This document shows positions 1 through 10,839 of a stretch of 64,000 nt of DNA, in pieces. Within the stretch, counting starts at the first letter, position 1. Each line of letters begins with the position of its first letter. The position numbers were made by a program, and so were the translations under genes. The stretch spans positions 124,001 to 188,000 of the forward strand of contig JAJNNY010000060.1 of assembly GCA_022453515.1 (NCBI GenBank), in the 5' to 3' direction. The DNA comes from Astrocystis sublimbata (lineage: Eukaryota; Ascomycota; Sordariomycetes; Xylariales; Xylariaceae). The notes under the pieces are model-generated. The model ran no database searches and had not been told where the DNA came from. It saw nothing but the letters and a program-made list of their open reading frames with translations.

Positions 1-69
1 GGGCAGGGAAGTCAGTGGCTTGGAGGCGGCCTGAACCTTGGCGATGGCGGCTTGGATGTTTTCATTCAT
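1..69 (-). CDS. 5' end of an unidentified gene, cut by the left edge
   Basis: An ATG at 69 reads leftwards through 23 codons to the window edge without a stop. The visible start is MNENIQAAIAKVQAASKPL, alanine-rich and probably helical. Immediately upstream on the same strand lies a CAA-type trinucleotide run, which would fall in a 5' UTR. Nothing can be said about function from so few residues. The call rests on an open frame with a plausible start next to UTR-like sequence, and could be wrong. Confidence 0.4.
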   Translation of the reverse strand, partial: MNENIQAAIAKVQAASKPLTSLP

Positions 70-70
70 T

Positions 71-158
71 GTTGTTGTTGTTGTTGTTGTTATCGTCGTG
101 GTTGTCGTCGTGGTGGTTGTTGCTGTTGTTATTGGTATTGGTATTGGTATTAGTATTT
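71..158. repeat. Trinucleotide/hexanucleotide microsatellite
   Basis: Seven uninterrupted GTT units at 71-91 run into degenerate GTC/GTG/GTT units and then into ATTGGT repeats from about 131. It reads as leucine/valine-rich if translated on the plus strand, but that open frame is a by-product of the repeat. Confidence 0.8.
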
Positions 159-1077
159 GCTGGGTTTGTTGGGGAGATTGATGAGGTTGATGAGGTTGGT
201 TGTTTGATAGAGCAAGTGAGTGAGTGAAGAGCGGAAGTCTATAAGAGTAGAACACTAGCATTGGGTTGTGAGTTCTAAATGAGTTGTAGGACTTTGATGC
301 AGAGCAGATCGTGCCTGTGTATGTTGAGGTTGAAGTTCGATTTTGGACCTTGGTGGTGGGTTATATGAGATAAATGATGAGATAAGATGAGATGTTATAA
401 AACCACGGGTTACAGTAAGCTGAGCGGAAACCATTGAGTGAGACTTGGGGTGAGATAGACGTGAAGTGAGGGGGGCCCTGCTGGAGGGGTAGCTGCTCAC
501 TTATACGCCATTGGCTGTGTTAGCCTCGATACCTGCAGGCTACGTCGTGCTTGTTCGGTCTTTGTGTGCATGTTCGCTCCTTGCAAGATAGTCAACAGGA
601 CAGATATAATTCCGTGTACCTAGGTATAAGGCAACATATATACAGACTACCGAGATTGGGTTCCGACTGGTCCTCGCAGTTGGTTTGGGTATCTTCTTCT
701 TATTCTTATTACTCAAGCCCGACTCATGCTCTAAAGTGGCTAGCTGCTACATACATACAAAGGCGGCCAGCCAAAACGCATTCACAGCGGCATATATGTA
801 TGCTTCTGCTGTGTCCTAGTACCCAACCGTGCAGTGCTGGGCAGTATCGTCCCTAATCGTATCATCCATCCGTCTAACACAGGAAATGCGTAAAAAGTTA
901 ATATACAGTGGTCTCTTTCCCCGTCTCTCCAAGTTCGCTGATACCCATGGTGCAGGTTGCTAAAAAGCAAGTGAAAGTATCGAATCACCTGAAAATGGTA
1001 ACCCAAGGTAGAGAGGGTTAGAGCGGTAAGGGTGTCCATAAAAGTGTGTGTCCTCGTACTTCATCATGAGATGATAA
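159..1077. other. Intergenic spacer
   Basis: No supported gene. The spacer separates the left-edge gene from PEX16, both on the minus strand. It contains GA-rich stretches (about 360-400) and an exact copy of the palindrome TACCTAGGTA at 617-626, which recurs in other spacers of this window. The open frames here are short and show no family motif. Confidence 0.6.
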
Positions 1078-2271
1078 TCATGCACTGGTGCTGAAGTAGT
1101 AGTTATCCCACAGGTACTCGTAGTCCTCAAGTATACCCGACACGAGGCTGGGCATGCGCCGCCTGACACCAGTCATGACGCCCTTGGTAACGTTCTCGTA
1201 GAAGGCGCCGCGCATGGTCCACCACCCGGCAGACCATGTCCTCTTGCCCCATTCCTCCTGCTCGAGGGAGGTGCTGCGCAGTCCGCGGTCGCGCAGCTGG
1301 CGGGCCGTGTACTCGATGCTGAGGCCGATGATCCACGGCGCCCACGACTTCTTGTCCTTGCTCTGCGACAGCGCCACGGCGTATACCAGGGGCGACAGGA
1401 TGTGGAGTAGTTCGGCGGCCTGGCCAGACCCGGACAGGGTGTTGAGGAGCTTGGCGGCGGGCTTGATGTCGTCGGCGGTCAGGACGCGGCCCTGGAGGTA
1501 GGAGCCGACGTCGGATGGGTTGGGCAGGCTGGGTAGACTCTGTCTCGTGCGCGGCATGGTCCATTCCTTTGCATGGGCTGGCTTGGCCGAGCCGTTTATC
1601 TCGTCGAGGGTAGGCTCTTCTCCCATGAGCTCCTTCAGCGCGTCCTCGTCGGACCCTTCGTCCTCGGTCGGTAGTGGCTCTCGCTCGGGCAGGGGCGGGG
1701 TGACGAGGGGCCGGGAGCTGGTGATGCGCATGAGCAGCAGGCGGCACAGGGCCTTGAGAGCCTCGAGGACGATGACGACACGCCAGCGCATCTTCTCGCC
1801 CTTACGCTTGGCGGCCATCTCCCACAGCAGCTCGGTGTACTGGATGATCTGCAGCAGCAGGGCGATGCGGCGGTAGAGGCCGCTCTTGTTTGACCAGAAG
1901 CGGGTGTAGCGGGCGTGGGGGCCGGGCATGCGCGCCGCGGAGAGGGAAGGGATCTTGTTGAGGGCATTGCGGAGGACGGAGTCGTGGTAGAGGGCGAGCA
2001 GCTGGACGGCGGAGTGGACTGTCTCGGAGGCGATCTCGGCGTCGCGGAAACGGCCGGGTATCACGTAGGTCAGCGACCGCAGCGCGCTCTCGATCTGGGA
2101 GACTTGGTGGGCATTTTTAGTGATAAAGTCGCTGTACAGGTGCAGCCATTTGGGCGGCATCGAGACGAGGGCGCGGATGGGATTCCGCGATGGGGGCGCA
2201 GACGGAGGCGGAGGCGGAGGCGGGTGGGTGGCTGCTGGTCTGCGCGGGATGTCGGACGGCAGCGACGACAT
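1078..2271 (-). CDS. pex16: Peroxin-16 (peroxisomal membrane biogenesis protein)
   Basis: Single-exon frame of 397 residues. The frame extends six codons further to a GTG, so the ATG at 2269-2271 (MSSLPSDIP) is taken as the start. A proline-rich N-terminus, encoded by GGC/GGA-type repeats near 2195-2225, precedes the conserved MPPKWLHLYSDFITKN region. Other recognisable blocks are the central WRVVIVLEALKALCRLLLMR segment, the LVTPPLPER motif and a C-terminal part with WSAGWWTMRG. Pex16 is an integral peroxisomal membrane protein that helps recruit Pex3 and other membrane proteins, so loss affects peroxisome formation. Length fits fungal members. The family call comes from motif recognition and is fairly secure; no intron is needed. 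Confidence 0.85.
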   Translation of the reverse strand: MSSLPSDIPRRPAATHPPPPPPPSAPPSRNPIRALVSMPPKWLHLYSDFITKNAHQVSQIESALRSLTYVIPGRFRDAEIASETVHSAVQLLALYHDSVLRNALNKIPSLSAARMPGPHARYTRFWSNKSGLYRRIALLLQIIQYTELLWEMAAKRKGEKMRWRVVIVLEALKALCRLLLMRITSSRPLVTPPLPEREPLPTEDEGSDEDALKELMGEEPTLDEINGSAKPAHAKEWTMPRTRQSLPSLPNPSDVGSYLQGRVLTADDIKPAAKLLNTLSGSGQAAELLHILSPLVYAVALSQSKDKKSWAPWIIGLSIEYTARQLRDRGLRSTSLEQEEWGKRTWSAGWWTMRGAFYENVTKGVMTGVRRRMPSLVSGILEDYEYLWDNYYFSTSA

Positions 2272-3340
2272 GGGATGGTCCGGAGGCACACGATGCTATG
2301 ATTTGCGATGCATGAGGACGAAATCGAACAGATGAAAGTGGAACAAATGAACCGAGTACGAGATGATTGAATAGCCGAGGGAAAGAGTGGGTGATGGTGT
2401 CGAGTTGCACTAAATGGGCGGTTGGTGGCGAATCGTCGTCGTCGTCGTTGGTATCGAATGAATTATTATTGAATTATTAGGAGATGGATGGGTGTGTGGA
2501 TGGTTGAGTTGGTGGAGAGTAAATGAGTGAGTGAGTGGGTGAATGAGGTAAGTAGCATCTCGAGGTTTCGCGTCATGGACCCGTGGAGAGTTGAGGGCGT
2601 CTCCTTCCCCCCTTCCCCCAGGCCTTCCTTGCCCTTGCCCTTCTAGGGATCCAGTCGGGCCAGTGCTCCGAGGCACCCCTCGAAGCTGGAAGGTGCCGAG
2701 GCTCAACCTGGAGCTTCCAGCACCTGCCTGCGCTGCCCATTCCGGGCTGTCGAGTCGCTGGAGTACAGCGCTGAGTTCCAGTCTCGCCAGTGGCCTTCAC
2801 CCCTACCACGCCTGCACGGCTGGGTCCAGCGCAAGGAGCTCGGGCCACTTTGGACCGTGCTGGTGAAAGTCACTCCTCCTCCTGTCTTCCTTGCCTTAAA
2901 GATGTTACAAGTCAGTTGGTTAACAAACTTCACAACCTTTACTTCACCACAAGCTTAGTACAGTGGAACTTCCTCTATGATTCCAGATTTGAAACTATAA
3001 ACGTCCTTTCATTAGGTATAAAATCTGTCTTTTCTCCCCGCCAATAGACATTCTTAACCAGCGCAAATATCAGGATCCTAACAAAGCATGCTTCATCGCG
3101 GCATCATACTGCCTCCTTCATTCAATCAACTCAATTAATTCAATTACTTGCCCTATTGAAGATCGCTTGTGATAGTAATGTGTTACAGCTTCATTGCAAC
3201 TCATCGGCTCATACCCTTCCTTTCTTCTCTCCCTATCATTAAACCCTAGACCGCGAACCATGCCGCCGGGGTCGGGTGAAGATGTAGTAGACGAGCAACA
3301 GTCGAACATCCCCACCTTCGTCCGCTCTGTCTGAAATCCG
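2272..3340. other. Intergenic spacer upstream of PEX16 and downstream of the P450
   Basis: No supported gene. It holds simple repeats (CGT units near 2431-2450, GAGT units near 2521-2540) and a GC-rich block at about 2575-2870 that is open in several frames without recognisable protein. From 2930 to 3260 the composition becomes CT/CA-rich like a fungal promoter and is followed by a 24-codon ATG frame at 3260-3334, judged too short to call. Confidence 0.5.
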
Positions 3341-4717
3341 TTAAATCGCCCTCGGCTTGACCTTGGCGTAGAAGTCGACCGGCCTCACGTTGAACCAGCC
3401 ATTCTGCTCAAGCTTATAGTTCGGGTCGGCCGCCTCGAAGTCGACCTCCTTGATCATGCGGGCCAGCACCACCATCATGAACATGACGGCCCAGTGCTTG
3501 CCCACGCACTCTCGCTTGCCATTACCAAACCACTTCTTGACGCCCGCCGGCAGCCGCTCGAAGCTCTCGCCCATCATCCGCTCCGGCCGGAACGCCAGCG
3601 GCTCCTCGAACACCGACGCGTCGCGGTTGACCCCGGCCAGCACCACGATGACGGCCTGGTTGTGCGCCATCTGGTACTTGCCGCCGCCCAGCAGCACCGG
3701 GCTCTTGTCGCCCTCGCGCGGGATGGGCTCGATGTTGAACCCGGGCGCCGGGTACGCGAGCCGCAGCGCCTCGCGCATCACGCCCTCGACGTACTTGAGC
3801 TGGCCCAGGTGCGCCTGCTGCAGCTCGCCCTCGCCGACCACCGAGTCCAGCTCCTGCCGAGCCTGCGCCACCACCTGCGGGTTCTGGATCAGGAAGAGCA
3901 CCGCCGCCGTGAGCAGGCACGGCGCCGTCGAGCTGCCGATGGGCATCGTCGCGATCTCGTCCACCACCTGGCTCTCCGAGAGCGACTTGCCCGTCTCCGG
4001 GTCCTTGGCCGTGAGCAGCGCATCCAGCAGATCGCGCCGCTCCGTCGGGTTGTCCTTGCGGAACTGCACCAGGTCCGCCGCCCACGCCCGCTGCACCTTG
4101 TTCGCGTTCTTGAACTTGCCGCCGTAGAACAGCCAGTTGAAGAGGCCCGGCCGCGTCGGGCGCCGGATGGCCTCCGACGTCGAGTCCTCCATGGCCTGGA
4201 TCACGGGGTGCGCGGGGCCCGTGATGTTGTCCATGCGCTTGCCGAAGAGCGTGTACGCCGTCGTCTCCATGTTCAGCCTGTTTAATTCATCCAAGGGCGA
4301 GAACTTCTTGTCCGCCCCGAACCCCTGCCACTTCTGTATCATCTCACCCGTGATGTCGCGCATCTCGACGAAGCTGTCGTTGAGCGCCTGCGGCGACAGC
4401 TTGGGCGCGATGATGCGGTGGTGCACGCCCCACGAGGCCTCGTGGTCGAAGGCCGTGAACAGGCTGTCGTGCACGAGCGCGCGGATCTCCACGATGGGCC
4501 CGCCCACGAACTTGCGGAACCGCTTCTCGTCGCACAGCTCCTCGGCCAGCGCCGCGCCCGCCACGAACACAAGCGTCTTCCCCAGGATCTTGACCTGGAA
4601 GATCTCGCCGTACTTCTCCGACAGCTTCTTCAGCGACCACCACGTGTTGCTCGGGTCGATGTCCTTGATGTTGCCCAGGATGGGCAGCCCCGGCGGCTGC
4701 GGGATGGGTTGCGACAT
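3341..4717 (-). CDS. Cytochrome P450, BM3/CYP505-like haem domain without reductase
   Basis: Intronless, 458 residues from the ATG at 4715-4717 (MSQPIPQPPGLPILGN). The upstream in-frame extension to 4861 looks non-coding. There is no N-terminal membrane anchor. The start, the ETTAYTLFGKRMD block and the C-terminal region resemble the soluble haem domain of P450BM3 and fungal CYP505 fusions, but the frame ends after this domain and no FMN/FAD reductase follows. Haem loop FGNGKRECVG has the ligand Cys at about residue 404; ExxR is EALR at 316-319. The I-helix reads TMPIGSSTAP, so the acid of the usual acid-alcohol pair is Ser and the segment looks one residue shorter. Expected role is oxidation or rearrangement of a fatty-acid-like or secondary-metabolite substrate, with electrons from a separate reductase or from peroxide. 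The substrate is not known. Confidence 0.85.
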   Translation of the reverse strand: MSQPIPQPPGLPILGNIKDIDPSNTWWSLKKLSEKYGEIFQVKILGKTLVFVAGAALAEELCDEKRFRKFVGGPIVEIRALVHDSLFTAFDHEASWGVHHRIIAPKLSPQALNDSFVEMRDITGEMIQKWQGFGADKKFSPLDELNRLNMETTAYTLFGKRMDNITGPAHPVIQAMEDSTSEAIRRPTRPGLFNWLFYGGKFKNANKVQRAWAADLVQFRKDNPTERRDLLDALLTAKDPETGKSLSESQVVDEIATMPIGSSTAPCLLTAAVLFLIQNPQVVAQARQELDSVVGEGELQQAHLGQLKYVEGVMREALRLAYPAPGFNIEPIPREGDKSPVLLGGGKYQMAHNQAVIVVLAGVNRDASVFEEPLAFRPERMMGESFERLPAGVKKWFGNGKRECVGKHWAVMFMMVVLARMIKEVDFEAADPNYKLEQNGWFNVRPVDFYAKVKPRAI

Positions 4718-7700
4718 GGTTTTGGCTGGTTGGGTGGTTGGTACGGTCGCTTGTCGACTTGAACTCGACGAGGGGTGTAAGCTCAAACTTACGCGGTCAA
4801 AGCAAGCAGACGAACAGACGAACAAGCAATCAAGCAAGTTACCGGAATATGTGGTCGACACGCGGAACAGCAGAAGTTCGGAATTTTATGAAGAATGGAA
4901 TGGAAGCAGTCTGGCACAAGCAGCAGCAGCAAGCTCCCTAGATCCAATTTCATCGCAATCTACCGTGTGCGAGGGAGCTAACTGTATGAGTATGTACTCA
5001 CCACGTCACAGGCTGGGCCTACATACTGACATACATACTGTGAAACCGGATCACCGATTTTGCTTTTGTCTCTTTCGGGTCTCACTAGCAATGAAAAAGT
5101 CTACCACCAAGACTAGGTAAGTAGGCAGAGCAGGTATGGTATGGTATCGCTCGGTATCGCAACCATTGACGCACATCACTCACATATTCTGCAGAGGTAG
5201 GTGGAGCAGCGACCCAATGGCACACGGCTGATATGTCATTTGCCAGGGGACTAAGTCGTAGTATTAGACTATATTCCGCACGTCAGGGCCAATCCTAGGG
5301 GTGATCTGCCGCGTACTAAACCTCCCCGGGAAACATCCTAAACCCAAATGGCCGGAAGGGGAACACACAGCTGAGTCCTACCACTCGAGCTATTCCCCTT
5401 CTTGTGCGGCGCGAGCTGCAGCTAGCCGCTTTTTTTCATGCGTTGATGGGGCTAGTGGTTGGTTGCTCTGAGGAGAGGCAAGGTTGAGTTGGGAGGTTGG
5501 CGAGTTGTGGGAAATGAGTGCTTTCTTTCTCCGCTTTTCGTTTCGGTAAAACATCTATCTAGCTCTGGGATCGGCGTGATGGTTGGTTTAATTTTTGAAG
5601 ATGCGCAGATCCTCAAACAGTGTTCACTGTCGATTGTCAGATAGTATGTGAGCATGCACGCACCTACTTACCTGCTTCAACTTCTCTGTATCATCATCAC
5701 GGCCTCTGGCTATTTTGTTCGTGAGTGAAGGTCATCACAGCCCTTAGCGACCGCAATTGTTTATCCATTAGGTACATATACTTAGATACTTACTAACTAT
5801 TCCATTTTGGAGGTATGAATGACACTTGCGATAATTACGGCGCGAGGGAAGCAAGAGCAAGAGTAAAGTAAAGGTGAGCCAGCCGACCAACCGACGGCTA
5901 CACCCGCTAAGCCAGAATGCTAGCTCTCCTAATCCCCCGCCGGTCGACGCCACATTTGTCTCATTGGAAAGAATATTGGGTTTTCCCTCGCTTGCGGCAC
6001 GCGATCCAGATGCGCGAATCGAAATCCTGAGTCTGATCGATGCAGCTTTCTACTCGTACTTACTTTTACCACATACAATATAGTAAAATAAGGTAAGCAA
6101 GACATTCAGTCTTCAATCCCATCGCGACGAAGGAACCTTCTCTTCTTTTCATCTCCCGCACAATCACTCACTCACTACCTGTCCATGCCTGTCTGCTGCT
6201 TGGCTGGCTGAGTATCTATCGCTTGCCACAGTCACCCGGCCATCTCAAGAAGCATGCAAGGGTATGTATCTACTATCGTGGGATCAGGAAATTAAACTTC
6301 TGGCGCTAGGAAGGTTATCTGCGGGGAAAATAGGTTGTTCTGTCGGGTCCTGCCATGTTCCACTGCATTTGCATCTGACTGCCGGCCCCGACCCGAAATG
6401 AGAGGGTCTTAGACAGAGGTAATTTTCGGATGTAACACTTCACTTTGGTCGTTTTGGACCCGGGGACTTGTCGGGCGTGGGCTATCTATCTAGATCTTGC
6501 ACTTGCCGAGTTAGCTCAGGACAGCTTTGGAATAAATAAATACAGTAGGTAGTCTGTGGTCTTGTGTTGGTCTGCTAACCTAGATATCGTAGGTAGGTAG
6601 TTCCGGATAAACGGTCGTTGATAGTTTGGGTATCCGAGTATTTCTGGTGTTTAATTGATTGCTCGCCCTCTAACCTTGTCGGCCTGCAGGTCTCATACCT
6701 GTGCTCCTGAAATCTAATCTCTAATGCTGGGTGGTCGGTTGCAGCTTGTGGTTGAAGTTGTCTTACGCCTTGAGCAAGATGAGTAAGGCATTGCAGTTGA
6801 CCTACCTACACCTACCTAGTCAAGATTGATGTCTCAGAAAACTAGTTCAATGTTGGCCGTTGAAAGTTATATATGGGGGGCCGTGAAGCTCATAAACGAC
6901 CAATGCCTTCCGATTGCTTGGACGCGTACTTTGGGTAAGTTGTCGACCAGATCATGCTAATGTATCAATTTCTAGTTTATTATTTTCGATGGGAGGCATG
7001 CTTTTGCTTTCCGTTGGTTCTGCTCATGACTTTTTGATTGGGAGATCATCAGGTGCCGCAGCAAGGGTTGCGGCTTGGCACATGAGCACGCGAACAGTCT
7101 TTCCCTCCATTGTTTCGATGATATAGTCCCCAAGTACGCCCAACCAACCTATAAGTGTTAATATGAGTGATTTTTGTTCGTTACACGGATTGACGAGCAA
7201 CAGCGAAGCCTATTTCCGCCCGATTATCGTGAGGCGATGAATCGAACACGGAAATAATTAGCTGCGCCCAGGACGGAGCCATAATTGCAATTACCAGCAC
7301 GCGCTAACTGCTTAAAGTCTACTTAGGTATATGCTCATTGATTATTCCCTAGTACGATGCTTCTGATGTAGTTGTCTCGTGAATTAATATCGGGTGCACG
7401 TCTGACCGCAACGCAATTAGGGGTTGCATGTATCTGGCGGACGCTACCGAGGAAGTGGGCAGATCGTCCCATATCAGCAGATCCCAACAACCCCGCGCCG
7501 TGGAACTATGTCGGTGGTTGGTCTACAAGAGGTTAGGTTGGATTGTGAACCTATGCCTTACACCTCTCACGCTCCATATCTAGCTTGCACAATTGGTACC
7601 TTTTCGGCTGCTTGTTTTGTTTCATTACTAGTGTAGATAGCTGGGCAATACGTGCAGAGGGTCCGCGGTGTAGTATTTATAACAGGGGGGAAGGGTGGTG

Positions 7701-8099
7701 AGTATGCGATGAACATGTATAAAAAGTCACGTTCGCACGTGCAAAGCGCAAGTCCTGAAGCTTAAAGTACAATTTGTACGTACACTCGCATTCTCAGAGA
7801 AAAAGATATGTAGAGATTTGCCAATTGGCCTAGAATTTTCATGTCACAGTCAAAATTTACATAAACATCGGTAAAAGACAGACCACTTGAGAAGTTTGGC
7901 CCAACAACTTGGAACTAACAAGCAACCCCTACCTCCATCGCTCCACAAATCCCAACGACTGGCATCAGCTTCCCAACAAGCCTCAAGTCAAGTAATATTA
8001 ATAAAATGGCATACAACTTGATGGTATTTGAGCTGCGATGTTCCTATTCCACAGACCAAGCCTGGTTCCATATCGCACAGCGAGGACATAGGATCAATC
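4718..8099. other. Long divergent spacer between P450 and desaturase
   Basis: About 3.4 kb without a supported gene. It serves as the upstream region of both the minus-strand P450 and the plus-strand desaturase. It holds GGTAT repeats near 5130-5160, CCTACCTA-type repeats at 6801-6819 and an AGGTAGGTAG run at 6591-6600. Open frames are all short. The length in front of the desaturase fits the large regulated promoters known for fungal OLE1 genes, but no regulatory element can be named with confidence. Confidence 0.5.
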
Positions 8100-9754
8100 A
8101 TGGAAGCCAGGACACACATCTCCCAGCAGCCCTTTACTTGGCGTAACTGGCACCAACATATCAACTGGTTCAACACGACTTTGGTGATTCTCATCCCTTT
8201 TGCTGGGTGTGTCGCCGCTTGTTTTACAACGCTGCAAACTCCTACAGCTGTCTGGTAAGGAACTCGCATAGCTCTTGATCACCTGTTACATTATCTTAAG
8301 CGGGACATCTTCAAGTCATGCCGCGGTGTATCTCTTCCAAAGCCAAGTATCAGTACTGATATTTGTCTCCTCCATAGGGCTGTCATCTACTACTTCTGGA
8401 CCGGCCTAGGCATCACCGCAGGCTATCACCGCCTATGGTCTCACCGCTCGTATTCCGCCTCCTTGCCCCTTCAGCTGTTCCTCGCCGCTGGCGGCGCAGG
8501 TGCTGTTGAAGGATCGATTCGATGGTGGAGCCAGGGCCACAGATCCCATCACAGATACACAGATACAGTCAAGGACCCCTATAGCGTCCAGAAGGGCTTG
8601 ATTTACTCGCACATCGGATGGATGGTATTGCACCAGGACCCCAAGAACAAGACCCGACCCGATATTTCCGTGAGAAGCCCCCTCCCGAGACTCCTGTTGC
8701 CGGACCGCCATGTTTTCGAGATGTTCTTTGAAGAATTGTGACTGACGTGACGTCTGGTTTTCTCGCAGGACCTGAACGCAGACCCCCTCGTCGTCTGGCA
8801 ACACCGCCATTACGTTCCGCTCATGTTCGTATTTGCCTTGGGTCTGCCTACGTTAGTCGCAGGTCTAGGCTGGGGCGACTGGGCTGGTGGCTTCCTGTTT
8901 GCCGGCATCTTGCGCGTGTTCTTCATCCAACAAGCTACGTTTTGCATCAACTCGTTGGCGCACTGGTATGCACTTGTTTATCCAAGCGTTTCATTACCTT
9001 CTAGAAAATATTCGCATACGCTGACTTGTGAACAGGCTCGGAGATCAGCCGTTCGATGACAGGAACAGCCCCAGGGACAATGTCATTACGGCCCTTGTCA
9101 CACTGGGGGAGGGCTACCATAACTTCCACCATGAGGTGAGTGTGGTCTTACATGGGCGTTGAGTGCAGAAACTAACCCTGTCCAAAAAGTTCCCGTCCGA
9201 CTACCGAAACGGCATCTTTTGGTACCAGTACGACCCGACGAAATGGTGCATTATGATGTGGAAGTGGCTTGGTTTAGCTGACAATCTGGTACGTGTTGCC
9301 GCCCGAGAGAACATTCATCCCCAGCTTGAAAGAACCGTCGTTGACCCAGTCGCTGACTCCGCGCGTTGAATAGAAAACATTCCCCAGCAACGAGATCCAA
9401 AAGGGACAACTCCAACAACAGCAGAAGAAACTAGACCGACGACGAGCCGCTCTCGAATGGGGCACGCCCCTCAACCAACTTCCGATAATGGAATGGGACG
9501 ATTTCCTGTCGCAGTCCCAGACACGCGCCCTGATTATGATCGCTGGAGTGGTGCATGACCTGACCGACTTTGTCGAGGAACATCCTGGCGGGAAAGCGTT
9601 GGTAAAGGCTCAGATCGGTAGGGACGCCACGGGCATGTTTAACGGTGGTGTGTATGATCATTCAAATGCGGCGCATAATCTGCTGTCTACATTCCGAGTA
9701 GGCGTTATTAGAGGTGGAGGAGAGGTTGAGATGTTGAGGAGGAAGTGTGAGTGA
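8100..9754 (+). CDS. ole1: Acyl-CoA delta-9 desaturase with C-terminal cytochrome b5 domain (Ole1 type)
   Basis: Six exons: 8100-8254, 8378-8669, 8769-8965, 9036-9135, 9190-9288 and 9374-9754, giving 407 residues. All introns are GT-AG and phases agree. The ATG at 8100 is used because the frame upstream has only a TTG. The three histidine boxes that bind the di-iron centre are present: HRLWSH (69-74), HRSHH (106-110) and HNFHH (243-247). The last exon carries cytochrome b5 motifs EEHPGG and the second haem His in YDHSNAAH. The enzyme sits in the ER membrane and converts stearoyl/palmitoyl-CoA to oleoyl/palmitoleoyl-CoA, taking electrons through the fused b5. The N-terminus before the first membrane span is short compared with yeast Ole1, which is common in filamentous fungi. 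Confidence 0.92.
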
Positions 9755-10839
9755 TACCCTCCTGAAGTAACTATGTATATTATTAGCAAGATGCATGTCG
9801 TGTAAAAACATCTAATGGAAGCCTTCCTGGCCTGTATATGCTTAACCCTGCGAAACTCGTATGAGTGACTAGAGACTCCGAATAGCATGCGCAGTTATTC
9901 GATGTTCCGTTCCGGCGTCACGCCCTAGTGCCATTACTATGACGTGTAATCAGTTCTCAATCCCAAAATGCTAATATTTCGCAAATCGTCTTTGTGATCC
10001 AGTGTTCTAATTCTATCTGACTGCAGTCATTGTACGATTCGTTCGGTAAAAGTTGCCATGCTTACAAGGGTATCCCGTGGGGTAGTGTTGGTTATTAATA
10101 GCATTCTGAGATGGAGTCATTGGGAATATATGCTTCAATAATGAGGAAGTCGATGCGACTTTGTCGATCGCTCGCTACCGAAAGACGACATCGGTGAGCT
10201 ATTCAAAATACTGCCCTACCAATACGGGATCTCCATGGTGAGATGATGCGAATCTGCGCTCGGGTAAACGTACCTGGTAACATTGAAGGAACAACCTGTC
10301 TAGAAGTCTTACCTATTAGATATGCTGGGCTTTCTTAGAAAGATGCACTATTTGCCACGATGCGGGTCAGCGCTATATGAGCGGATTGGCCAATAACTGC
10401 GATGACTTCATAATTAAGGCAGGCTGCCATGGCGTGAACGCCCAGTGGATCGTGGGGTCCAGATGAGATCCTGCCCAAGACGGCTGCTGGGGTACCCGTG
10501 CAGCGTATGCTCTACTTGGGGCCAATAATCAGCCCTCTGCTAAGGCAGTGTCCCCAGCATCATGGAATGGTAGTATTTCAATATTGAAAGCAGAGTAGCT
10601 TGGGTGCAGATTCTCACCTATTATGTTGTAACTCTGTGGCATTTGTAGCATTGGTGGCGATGAGGGGGACCCGGGGGGGATTACAAAAGAGCCGATGGTT
10701 CATCCCAAGTCTCTCACCGAGTCATCCCTGTACCAACATGTTCTAAATGATCTGATATTTTCCAATCGACAAAACTGTCATAGTACTGTTACCTTTGACG
10801 CTATATTGGTATTAGACACTGTTTTTTGCACGTTCGAAG
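9755..10839. other. Intergenic spacer
   Basis: Nothing coding is recognised between the desaturase and the PTH11-like gene. The final 150 bases before 10840 are the likely promoter of the latter. No repeat or RNA gene is evident. Confidence 0.5.

Noticed and set aside
2573..2866. Overlapping open frames on both strands in a GC-rich block
   Set aside because: Composition keeps several frames open at once; no ATG context, family motif or splice pattern.
3260..3334. 24-codon plus-strand ORF in good start context (MPPGSGEDVVDEQQ...) behind promoter-like sequence
   Set aside because: Too short, ends next to the P450 stop on the opposite strand, and no further exon could be found.
3494..4285. Long open frame antisense to the P450 gene
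   Set aside because: Arises from GC-rich codon use of the P450 on the other strand; the translation is low-complexity Arg/Ala/Leu-rich with no motif.
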